Assembly (NCBI GenBank): GCA_036939355.1
Contig: JALLAP010001324.1
Location: 1 to 10,052, forward strand
Direction: 5' to 3'
Source: Thalassiosira profunda
Lineage: Eukaryota > Bacillariophyta > Thalassiosirophyceae > Thalassiosirales > Thalassiosiraceae
Length of the DNA: 10,052 nucleotides
The position numbers and the translations under genes are program-made. The notes beneath the pieces were generated by a model. The model searched no databases, had not been told where the DNA came from, and worked only from the letters and a program-made list of their open reading frames with translations. Below are positions 1 to 6,397 of the stretch, in pieces; position 1 is the stretch's first letter, and each line of letters starts with the position of its first letter.

Positions 1-2
1 AC

Positions 3-431
3 GTCGCGTGGTCGAGCAATTCAGAGTGCACGCACGTCTTTCATCGGGACTGTATTTTGATGTGGCTGTTGAAGAAGGAGGAGCCGCTGTGTCCCTGCTG
101 CCGGAGGGACTTCGTGTCGGAGGCGGCGCTCAATGGAGATGTCGAAGGGGCGGAAAATGGAGATGAAGTGGGCGGCACAACAGAAGATGCGCAAGGGGAG
201 GCGGACGAAGCCCCAGCGAGACCGCCACCGCAGGACCTGCCACTCAGTGCTCGAATTGATGATTGGGCTGAAGTCGAGATGGAGAGGAGAAGAAGGAGAG
301 AGAGGAGAACGGCGCTGAATGGAGAGCCGGAAGTCCCAGATGAAGTGGGCAGCGCGACCGAAGATGCACAGGAGGTAGAGGACGAAGCTTCAGTGAGACC
401 ACAGCCGCAGGATCCGCAGCGCAGCGCCTGA
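3..431 (+). CDS. RING-H2 zinc-finger protein, C-terminal part (5' end outside window)
   Basis: The frame is open from the left edge (first full codon at position 3) to a TGA at 429-431, so this is the 3' end of a gene. The first residues hold the second half of a RING-H2 finger: a Cys, then HVFHRDC, then WLLKKEEPLCPCCRRDF. This gives the third Cys, the paired His ligands and the last three Cys of a C3H2C3 ring. RING-H2 domains usually bind E2 enzymes, so an E3 ubiquitin ligase role is likely but inferred; the first ligand pair lies outside the window. After the ring comes an acidic, Pro/Glu-rich tail of about 110 residues built from two diverged copies of one unit. No membrane segment is visible in this part. 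An ATG at 60 lies inside the ring and is not the start. Confidence 0.8.
   Translation, partial: VAWSSNSECTHVFHRDCILMWLLKKEEPLCPCCRRDFVSEAALNGDVEGAENGDEVGGTTEDAQGEADEAPARPPPQDLPLSARIDDWAEVEMERRRRRERRTALNGEPEVPDEVGSATEDAQEVEDEASVRPQPQDPQRSA
123..424 (+). repeat. Diverged tandem duplication in the RING protein tail
   Basis: The coding tail contains one unit twice, at about 123-245 and about 309-424. Both copies start with ALNG, pass through DEVG, TEDAQ and DEA, and end in a Pro/Gln-rich PQD stretch. The DNA is also recognisably similar (each begins GGCGCT-AATGGAGA). A short linker with a run of Arg/Glu codons separates them. It looks like an old in-frame duplication of a disordered acidic segment. 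Confidence 0.6.
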
Positions 432-809
432 TTTGAAGTGCTCCGGAGCAGGTATTGTAGGTTGTGGGGGCTCAACGGCAGCTACTCATTTCTTTGATTA
501 TGTACAGTGCACAGACACAGATTGCCCTTAACTTAAGGGGTCGCATTTCTTGTAAGGATCGTTGTTCCAAGTCGAGAGGAGAGAGCGCCCGGCCCAGCTG
601 TTAGGAGGCTTTGCTCTCTGCAGCGCTCGTACGTGCCTCAAGTACTAGTCTGTTGGAGAGTCTACGAGTGATGTTCACTGCGGAATTCGGTAATAAACGC
701 AACTGGCGTTCTCAACTTTCAACGAGCGAAGAGAACGCGGGCCGACGGCATGCCTCCCGCATAGATCTCCCCAAACAATCTAAGTAAAGCAATCCGATTC
801 GCCACCAAG
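432..809 (+). promoter_or_regulatory. Intergenic region: RING gene 3' end and opine dehydrogenase promoter
   Basis: This 378-nt stretch has no supported gene. It must hold the 3' UTR of the RING gene and the promoter and 5' leader of the opine dehydrogenase. AATAAA occurs at 692-697. It lies about 260 nt past the RING stop and about 115 nt before the next ATG, so it could be a poly(A) signal or an AT-rich TATA-like element; the sequence does not decide. A near-palindrome CCTTAACTTAAGG sits near 526. Function is inferred from position only. Confidence 0.35.
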
Positions 810-2287
810 ATGCCCTACCACGCTGTCGAAGAGAAGGAGGCGGGCAACGCCTTCGAGGCCGCGGCCGTCGAGGCCGCCGACGTTGCCGTCGCGAAGGGCG
901 CCGGCCCCACGGTCTGCATCGTCGGGGACGGCAATGCGGCGCACGTGAGTTTGCTTGCTTCGTCTTGCGCTGCTGTGCCCTTTGCAAAAGCGCTCACAGC
1001 ACGTGTCCATTCTCTCTGCAGGTGCTGATCCCCTTCCTGGGCGACACGCACCACACGGTCAACCTCATGAGCCTCAACCCGTCCAAGTGGGAGCGCACCG
1101 TCCGCTGCGATTGGAAGGACATGTCGAACAAGACTCTCCAAACGTTCGTGGGCGACATCAACAAGCTTTCGGACGACTTCGCGGACGTGATCCCGGACGC
1201 CGACATCATCTTCCTCTGCATGCCGGTCCACCAGTATCGCAACGCGCTGGGCAAGCTGGCGCCGTACATCAACCGCTCGAAGCACGAGGTCTTCGTGGGT
1301 ACCATCTACGGGTGAGCGCCGAGAGCTGTGCGCATGCTTTGCAATTCGTCGTGCATATCTCACGTAAACATCTCGTGCACAAATACTCTCAGGCAGGCGG
1401 GCTTCAACTGGATGGTGCACGAGATTGAGAAGGAGCACAACCTGACGAACCTCGTCTCCTTCTCCATCGGACTCATCCCGTGGATCTGCCGCGCCGAGCA
1501 ATACGGATCGTACGGCACTTGCTACGGAGGAAAGAAGGTCAACGTCGCAGCCGTCAACCCACCCGACCGCTTTGACAAGCTCAACGAGATCTTCCTGGAG
1601 GACGTCTGCCACCGCCAGCTGGGCGTGGGCAAGTTCCTCCAGGCCTGCTCCTTCCTCTCGTTGACGCTCTCGGTGGACAATCAGATCATCCACCCCTCGC
1701 GCATGTACGGCCTGTGGAAACGCTACGGCGGACGTTGGGATTCATACGAGGACGTGCCCTACTTCTATCGAGAGTTCGACGACCTGAGCGCAGACTGCCT
1801 CCGGAAGCTCGATGCTGACTACACGACTGTCCGGGACGCGATCCGCAAGCACTTCCCGGACCGTCCGTTCACGTACATGCTCAACTACCTCGACCTCGAG
1901 CGGTTCGTGTACCAGAGCAACGCGGCCGACATCAAGAGCTCGTTCACCGAGAGCCAGACGCTCGGCCAGATCAAGACGCCGGTGATGCATGTCACGGACA
2001 GCACCGACCCGGACAACAGCTACTACATGATCGACACAAACTGCCGCTTCTTCACCGACGACATCCCCTACGGCCTGCTCATAACCAAGTGGATCGCGGA
2101 GCAGCTGAGCATCGGTGACAAAGTGCCTTTCATTGACGAGATCATCAACTGGGTGCAGGACCTGCGGGACGAGCGGTTCCTGAACGAGGACAACACGATC
2201 GACCTGGCGGCGTGCCTCGAGGGCGAGCACACGTGCGGCATCCCGCCAAGCTACGGCATCTCGAGCGTGGAGGACATTCTGGATTAG
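810..2287 (+). CDS. Opine (octopine/nopaline-type) dehydrogenase family protein, three exons
   Basis: Exons 810-944, 1022-1311 and 1393-2287 join in frame to give 439 residues ending in TAG. The start ATG has a good context (GCCACCAAGATG). An N-terminal extension of about 33 residues precedes a Rossmann strand and loop VCIVGDGNAAH (residues 35-45), the NAD(P)-binding GxGxxA motif. The Rossmann domain runs to VGTIYGQAGFNW, matching the GQGGFDW-like motif of the family. The helical C-terminal domain carries NQIIHPSRMYG, with His242 corresponding to the conserved catalytic His of octopine/nopaline dehydrogenases. Such enzymes reductively condense pyruvate or another 2-oxo acid with an amino acid using NAD(P)H, often to recycle NADH when oxygen is low. 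The amino acid substrate cannot be read from sequence. The length is typical of the family and no transmembrane segment or clear targeting signal is seen. Family assignment is firm; the reaction is inferred. Confidence 0.9.
945..1021 (+). other. Intron 1 of opine dehydrogenase
   Basis: A 77-nt intron with donor GTGAGT and acceptor TCTCTCTGCAG, phase 0. It falls inside the Rossmann motif: the exon ends at the His after GDGNAA and the next begins VLIPFLG. Removing it restores the expected dinucleotide-binding fold, which strongly supports the junction. Confidence 0.92.
1312..1392 (+). other. Intron 2 of opine dehydrogenase
   Basis: An 81-nt intron with donor GTGAGC and acceptor ACTCTCAG, phase 2. 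Splicing gives TIYG-QAGFNW, the conserved family motif. A second AG lies 4 nt downstream (1395-1396) but would break the frame and the motif. Confidence 0.9.
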
Positions 2288-2490
2288 ATGATGGGCGGCG
2301 GATGGGGCATTGGCGCTGCGTATGGGGTTGAGGGAAGAAGCGAGCTGCTTTGTGACAGAACTACTTAGGTCGGGGGCAACCGTCTTTGGTCGTCTCTGAG
2401 GGAGGCACGAACAATTTGGGAAGCAGAGGAACACAGCAGCATTAAGCTAGGATGCTTAACGGATTACAGCTTTGCATACTTAATTAACAA
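2288..2490. other. Convergent 3' intergenic region
   Basis: This 203-nt stretch lies between the stop of the forward opine dehydrogenase and the end of the reverse-strand zinc-finger remnant. It should carry the two opposing 3' UTRs. It contains an AT-rich patch with TTAATTAA near 2480. I see no gene, RNA structure or repeat here. Confidence 0.4.
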
Positions 2491-2606
2491 TCAGGCCCTC
2501 ATGCACGTCTTGCAAACCCTGCGCTCGTGACCGTCCTCCAATCGCCACCGTGCCCTACTGAAGTGTTCGCAAGGCAGTTCTTGGCAGCACGCGGTGCAGG
2601 CCCTCC
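2491..2606 (-). pseudogene. Out-of-frame third copy of the CCxxCC zinc-finger module
   Basis: On the reverse strand, just past the TGA of the zinc-finger gene, codons from 2598 to 2494 spell CTACCQELPCEHF, then RWRLEDG, then RRVCKTC, and end in TGA at 2493-2491. This parallels finger 2 of the neighbouring gene (CTMCCKEL, RWKLKD, RRICKVC) with about half of 35 residues identical. The residues before the break (AGHSFI, GSASA) also match those before finger 2 (AGHSFI, GSAAA). The frame differs by one base: a single extra base at about 2608-2610 would turn the TGA into an ATG codon and continue into this finger. It is therefore either a decayed module or the true C-terminus hidden by a one-base consensus error. 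Confidence 0.7.
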
Positions 2607-3642
2607 TCAAGCAGAAGCAGAGCCGTCCAAAAAGATAAAGCTATGGCCTGCCCGCTCATCCTGTCGTTGCTTAGCACATCCTACGCCCACGTAGAGCACG
2701 TTTTGCATTTGGATAAAGAGTGGGTCGGCGACCTCGTCGTGCAACTCGAATAGAATGCGAATGTTGGCATGCTTCACATAGCACGGCGNAGAGTGGGTCG
2801 GCGACCTCGTCGTGCAACTCGAATAGAATGCGAATGTTGGCATGCTTCACATAGCACGGCGGCAGCTGTTTGTCTTCGAAGTGCACTTCCCACGAGCCGC
2901 TCTCGTCCCATGACCGCAATTCGCCTATTCTTCCATTGAGGTGGGCCATAGATCCGCTCAAATCGTTGCAAATGACAGGTGTCCCCAGCGCGTAGTGAAC
3001 CCTATCAACATCAAACGAAAGGAGACCTTTCGCCACCAGTTTTGCCCCTCCTTCTTCATACCGCAGGGCTTGGAAGGTGTGATCTGTTGAGTCAACGACT
3101 TTCACAACCCGCTCCTTTACGGATCGAAGCGCCTGCGCAGCTTTTTTGCATACTTTGCGATCAGGCTCGTGAACATCATTGCAGATGGCGACCAGTTTCG
3201 TCAGCAGCCGCTCCGCCTCTATCCCACGATTGGACTTCTTCAGCGAGTTGGCATAGTCCACTCCAAAGTTGATTGTGTCGCGGGCATCCCCTCCAAGTGA
3301 TTTCATGCGGTTGTCGTACATTCTTTTCACAAGACACACCTTGCAAATCCTGCGAGGATTTTGATCCTTCAGCTTCCATCGCCCCCCATTGAATTGTTCA
3401 TAATACAGTTCTTTGCAACACATTGTGCAGATCTTCGTCATTGCAGCTGCAGAGCCTTCAACGGCAAAGTTTTGGCCATAAATAAAACTGTGGCCTGCCC
3501 GCTCACCCTTTCGTTGCTTAGTCCTCGCGGCATCTTCTTCGATGCACGCGTCGCAACGCCGGTTGCACTTGAGTTTGCGCGTTGGGCTGAAGCGTTCGAG
3601 GGGCAGCTCTTTGCAGCATACACAGCAGAGCTTCGTCGTCAT
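2607..3642 (-). CDS. Two-finger Cys-rich protein with TPR-like and SH3/KOW-like regions, split by assembly gaps
   Basis: Ignoring one false 73-nt insertion (an N plus a 72-nt duplicate, see 2717-2861), the reverse strand encodes 320 residues from ATG at 3642 to TGA at 2609-2607. Two similar zinc-binding motifs come first: CCVCCKELPLERF with Cys30/Cys33 (residues 6-33), and CTMCCKELYYEQF with Cys100/Cys103 (72-103). The CxxCxKEL...F...CxxC pattern recalls Stc1/LIM-like fingers, but I cannot assign a family. Residues about 122-165 (DTINFGVDYANSL, EAERLLTKLVAI) resemble a kinesin-light-chain-type TPR. Residues about 218-280 (GTPVICNDL, LNGRIGELRSW, VKHANIRIL) look like an SH3/KOW-type beta-barrel. 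The start at MTTKLC is the first ATG ahead of finger 1. An Arg-rich extension to an ATG at 3916 is possible once the right-hand duplication is removed, but looks non-coding. Function unknown; a protein- or RNA-binding adaptor is a guess. Confidence 0.72.
2635..2674 (-). repeat. Copy A of a 40-nt internal repeat in the zinc-finger gene
   Basis: 36 of 40 bases match 3482-3521 in the same orientation. On the reverse strand both read KQR, two variable residues, then ERAGHSFI. This copy lies just before the stop codon; the other links finger 1 to finger 2. It marks the edge of a duplicated cassette whose next part is the remnant finger at 2491-2606. Confidence 0.75.
2717..2861. repeat. Exact 72-nt direct repeat around a single N (left assembly joint)
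   Basis: Positions 2717-2788 and 2790-2861 are identical over all 72 bases and separated only by one N at 2789. Together the N and one copy add 73 nt, which shifts the frame of the reverse gene. Removing them makes the reading continue from HDEVADPL into FIQMQNVL without a break. This is the pattern of two contig ends that share an overlap but were joined with an N instead of merged. Confidence 0.9.
3482..3521 (-). repeat. Copy B of the 40-nt internal repeat
   Basis: The partner of 2635-2674, with four mismatches. It encodes KQRKGERAGHSFI between finger 1 and finger 2. The four differences and differing surroundings show a real old duplication, unlike the exact 72-nt duplicates at the N positions. 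Confidence 0.75.
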
Positions 3643-3759
3643 GACAGCCGCTGCAACAATGTGCTCGACCGTCTGCAATGACGAGGNAGCATACACAGCA
3701 GAGCTTCGTCGTCATGACAGCCGCTGCAACAATGTGCTCGACCGTCTGCAATGACGAGG
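3615..3759. repeat. Exact 72-nt direct repeat around a single N (right assembly joint)
   Basis: Positions 3615-3686 and 3688-3759 are identical over 72 bases and separated by one N at 3687. The length equals that of the left joint. The duplication covers the start codon region and first codons of the reverse zinc-finger gene, so that gene's start appears twice (ATG at 3642 and again at 3715). Confidence 0.9.
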
Positions 3760-4102
3760 GCGCGTGGGGGCGGCTGGCGCGGCGTCGGCTCGCGGGGAAG
3801 GTAGCGCAGGGGCGAGCGGCGCGGCGATGAATGCAAGCGCACGGCCGCCCGCGAAGGCGTTTCGAAGGATGCGGCGGGGTCGGAAGGGTGCGGCGGCGTT
3901 GTGGTTTGGGAGGCACTTTTTACTTTTGCGCAACAACGCTCGTACCTACGTACTACGACGCTTGTGTAGGAGAGAGAAAGAAGGGAGAGATCAGACCTTC
4001 AGATGGAGCACGCTGCAAAGGTTGAGGGGAAGTCAATCACAATCCCCCGTGCCCCCCTTTAGCTTACCTGCTGTCTGCTCCCTCCCACATCGCTCCCACG
4101 CT
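3760..4102 (-). promoter_or_regulatory. GC-rich upstream region of the zinc-finger gene and 3' end of the CWC24 gene
   Basis: This 343-nt stretch has no supported gene. The part at about 3760-3900 is very rich in G, C and CpG and lies directly upstream of the reverse zinc-finger gene, so it probably holds its promoter and leader. The rest, next to the CWC24 stop, should include that gene's 3' UTR. Long open frames cross it on both strands but read as low-complexity Arg/Ala, as expected from GC-rich non-coding DNA. Confidence 0.35.
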
Positions 4103-5137
4103 CTATTCTTCCTCTCCCTCCCCGCCCTTACTCTTTTCCAGGTACTCCTCCCACGTCCCGTCCCGCCCCACCAACCTTCGCTTCTTCGCCACCAACTTCT
4201 GCGCGTGATTGAGAACCCCGTGCGTGTCCTTCTGGCACACGGGACATCCCGGCCCCGCCTCGCGCACCTTCTGCAGCATGCACTTCTCGCAAAAGTAATG
4301 GCCGCATGGGGTCACAATCGGATTGGTAAAAGCTCCCCGGCAAATGTGGCACGCAAAAGGGATCCCATCGTCCGTCTTGATTGCAGCATCCTTTTCGTCG
4401 TCCCCCTCGACGGCCCCACCCTTCCCCTCCATCATCGACGACATGAACCGCTCCATCTCCCGCCCCCTCTTTTGCTCCTCCGCCTTCTTCTTCTCCTCGT
4501 ACTCCTGCTCCATCTGCCATCCCGTCTTGGTATCCCCCCGGTCGTGGAGGTAGATGCACGTGTCCCCAAAGCCGCAAAATCCCGTCTCCTTGTAATCCTT
4601 GCAAATGTCCGGCTGGTAGTCGAACCGCGCCGTCGTCCGCACGAAGGTCGCGGCGCGGAGGGGCCCGGCGAGGAACTTGTTCCGGGGCTGCTTTTGCAAC
4701 GCGGCCATGCTCGCGTTTTGCGACGCCGCTCCCTCGTCGCCCTCGACGGATGGTTTGGATTCGGTGGGGTGGTACTCGGCCGTCCGCGTGGCCATGTCTT
4801 TTGCGGTCAGTTGGGCATCGTTGGATTTGTACTGGTGCATCCAGCTCCCCTTATTGTCGTCCGCCTTCTTCTTCTTCGCCGCCCCCGCCGTGGCGCTGGA
4901 ATTGAGCAGCGCCCCCGACGATTTTTTGGACTTGCCCTCATCGCGCTCCCGGCGGATCTGATGCAACAGGTCCGAGGTGCCCTCGCCGTCGTGGTCTCCG
5001 TCGCCTTCGCTCGAAGAGGAGGAGTCCCGTCGGCGGTGGCGCTTTTTGCCCGCGGACGCGGCGGGCGCGGATGATGCAGCGCCGCTCCCGCCGCCGGAGC
5101 GGAGGGCGGAAGGCTTCTTCTTGGGCTTGCGGAACAT
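4103..5137 (-). CDS. CWC24: CCCH and RING finger pre-mRNA splicing factor, CWC24/RNF113A family
   Basis: A single-exon gene of 344 residues. The start at MFRKPKKKP is chosen because members of this family begin with a short F-(R/K)-K-P basic motif; an in-frame ATG at 5212 would add 25 low-complexity residues. A basic, Ser-rich N-terminus (residues 1-95) is followed by a conserved stretch ending RTTARFDYQPDICKDYKETG. The CCCH finger uses Cys179, Cys188, Cys194 and His198 (C-x8-C-x5-C-x3-H). A Glu/Lys-rich helix (about 208-230) leads to a C3HC4 RING with Cys263, Cys266, Cys278, His280, Cys283, Cys286, Cys298 and Cys301. The length is close to human RNF113A (about 343 residues). The family acts in the nucleus in the activated spliceosome around the first catalytic step, and the human protein also has ubiquitin ligase activity. 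All zinc ligands are present. It is transcribed divergently from the ThiE-like gene. Confidence 0.93.
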   Translation of the reverse strand: MFRKPKKKPSALRSGGGSGAASSAPAASAGKKRHRRRDSSSSSEGDGDHDGEGTSDLLHQIRRERDEGKSKKSSGALLNSSATAGAAKKKKADDNKGSWMHQYKSNDAQLTAKDMATRTAEYHPTESKPSVEGDEGAASQNASMAALQKQPRNKFLAGPLRAATFVRTTARFDYQPDICKDYKETGFCGFGDTCIYLHDRGDTKTGWQMEQEYEEKKKAEEQKRGREMERFMSSMMEGKGGAVEGDDEKDAAIKTDDGIPFACHICRGAFTNPIVTPCGHYFCEKCMLQKVREAGPGCPVCQKDTHGVLNHAQKLVAKKRRLVGRDGTWEEYLEKSKGGEGEEE

Positions 5138-5352
5138 CGTTTGCTGCTGAAGTGCAGGTGCTGGAGTCGGAGTAGGTCGATGGAGTGAATGAGACGAAAA
5201 TCCTAGGTGCACGTCTGATTCCTCCGTAGGATCTACACGAGGAATTAGTAGTATTGAGTTTGCCGATCAGAGTTTAATTGGCCAGTTCTCTGCTGGCGGC
5301 GACGAGCACCATCCACCTCCCACCTCCACCCATTCATTACCGCCCCTCGTCA
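5138..5352. promoter_or_regulatory. Shared divergent promoter region
   Basis: A gap of 215 nt separates the start codons of the reverse CWC24 gene and the forward ThiE-like gene, so both promoters and leaders must lie here. An in-frame TAA at 5275-5277 limits how far upstream the ThiE-like frame can extend. I see no clear TATA box; there is an AT-richer patch at about 5238-5280. Confidence 0.45.
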
Positions 5353-6273
5353 ATGCCCCAGCTCGTCGCCGCGGCCATCATCGCGGCGGCTGCCGTCCTC
5401 TCCCGCCTTCCCAGCGCCGCCGGATTCGCCCCTCCTCGTCGGGAGCCGCCGATCCACCCGCTCCACACATCACAACATGCTCAGACGGCTCCCGATGACT
5501 CCGGGATGCAAAAATGGGGCAGCCCTCCCTACCTCGCCGTGCTGACCGAACCCGACGCCTGCTCCTCGCTGGAGCGGGTGGAGGAAACCCTCCGCGCCAT
5601 CGACGGTGCCACGAGGGATGACAATGTGGATCTCGTGGTGGTGCGCGTCGCCGACGACTCTGCGAATGATGCCTCGGTGCACAAGTGGGCGCTGCTGCGA
5701 AATCTGGCAGCCCTGAAGTCCGACCGGGGTTTTGCTTTGGTGGTCAACGACGACGCGGACATTGTGCTCAGGGCTTTGTCGGAAGGCGTGGATGTGGACG
5801 GGGTGCACGTCAAAGAGCGCAATGCACATCTCATCCCGTCGATACGGAGCCAATTGGAGCACGCGGCAACCTGTGCATTCGACGCGGAAAGCAAGAGGGA
5901 GGTGATTGTTGGCACGTCCTGCCATTCTATCGACTCGGCAATCTCATCGTACCAGCTGGCGCCGCGAGGGCCCGATTACCTCTTCGTGGGGACGTGCTAC
6001 CTCACCCAGAGCCATCCGGAGAAGGGATCGGTGGATCAGCTGGAGGGGCCGGGATTACCCGGGAGAGTGAAGCAAAAATTGAATCTATTACAGAGAGACC
6101 GTGACACGTTGCCGTGGCCCCCGATAATATTTGCAATAGGAGGAATCGATGAGCACAATTGCCGCGAACCTGTGGAGCTCGGCGCGGACGGGGTGGCCAC
6201 GATACGGACGGTGATGCAGGCCGGCGATCCGGGGGAGGCTGCAAAACGCATGAAGACAACATTGCAAAGATGA
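5353..6273 (+). CDS. Plastid-targeted ThiE/TenI-fold protein (thiamine phosphate synthase-like)
   Basis: Intronless, 306 residues. ATG 5353 is the first in-frame ATG after a stop at 5275. Residues 1-23 form a hydrophobic Ala-rich signal peptide; the boundary SAAG-FAPP followed by basic residues fits the ASAFAP-type bipartite signal that sends proteins into secondary red plastids. The mature part is a TIM barrel with several thiamine-phosphate-synthase landmarks: LVVNDDADI (129-137), DGVHV (149-153), VIVGTSCHS (184-192), PDYLFVGTCYLTQS (207-220), FAIGGI (260-265) and GADGVATIRTV (277-287). ThiE joins the thiazole and pyrimidine phosphates to make thiamine phosphate; the related TenI aromatises the thiazole. 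The classical QLREK substrate motif is not kept: the matching strand reads VDLVVVRVA (92-100). The exact reaction is therefore uncertain, and a TenI-like or altered role is possible. No fused kinase domain is present. Confidence 0.82.
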   Translation: MPQLVAAAIIAAAAVLSRLPSAAGFAPPRREPPIHPLHTSQHAQTAPDDSGMQKWGSPPYLAVLTEPDACSSLERVEETLRAIDGATRDDNVDLVVVRVADDSANDASVHKWALLRNLAALKSDRGFALVVNDDADIVLRALSEGVDVDGVHVKERNAHLIPSIRSQLEHAATCAFDAESKREVIVGTSCHSIDSAISSYQLAPRGPDYLFVGTCYLTQSHPEKGSVDQLEGPGLPGRVKQKLNLLQRDRDTLPWPPIIFAIGGIDEHNCREPVELGADGVATIRTVMQAGDPGEAAKRMKTTLQR

Positions 6274-6397
6274 AAGCATGACTCCTCGTATGAGTAGCTT
6301 TGGCTCGCCTGAACAGCAATGCAAAGGTCTTAAAAAGGATTTCTCATTGCGTTGATTCACATGCAATGTGTTCGTATGCGTTTGAGCCTTACGGTAG
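6274..6397 (+). other. Short gap between ThiE-like gene and transhydrogenase fragment
   Basis: This 124-nt stretch carries the ThiE-like 3' UTR and leads into the first recognisable transhydrogenase exon through a possible acceptor GGTAG at 6393-6397. I looked in all three forward frames for the GYG nucleotide-binding motif and membrane helices that should precede that exon in a complete enzyme and found neither. Confidence 0.4.

Noticed and set aside
815..1693. Reverse-strand open frame of 292 residues across the opine dehydrogenase
   Set aside because: It spans both introns and the antisense of conserved dehydrogenase motifs; no family resemblance.
1742..2434. Reverse-strand open frame of 230 residues
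   Set aside because: It lies opposite the conserved C-terminal dehydrogenase exon and looks like its antisense composition.
2717..3759. Paired 72-nt direct repeats as ends of a mobile element
   Set aside because: Each pair is adjacent across an N, not at the two ends of an insert, and the left and right pairs differ in sequence. There are no inverted ends and no transposase.
3643..3916. Arg/Pro-rich N-terminal extension of the zinc-finger protein (ATG 3916)
   Set aside because: It is in frame once the right-hand duplication is removed, but its composition is that of CpG-rich leader DNA, and MTTKLC gives a natural start directly before finger 1. Not excluded.
3764..5074. Forward-strand open frame of 436 residues opposite the CWC24 gene
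   Set aside because: It reads as low-complexity Leu/Arg/Pro sequence without any motif, while the opposite strand has every CCCH and RING ligand of a known family. It is GC-driven shadow.
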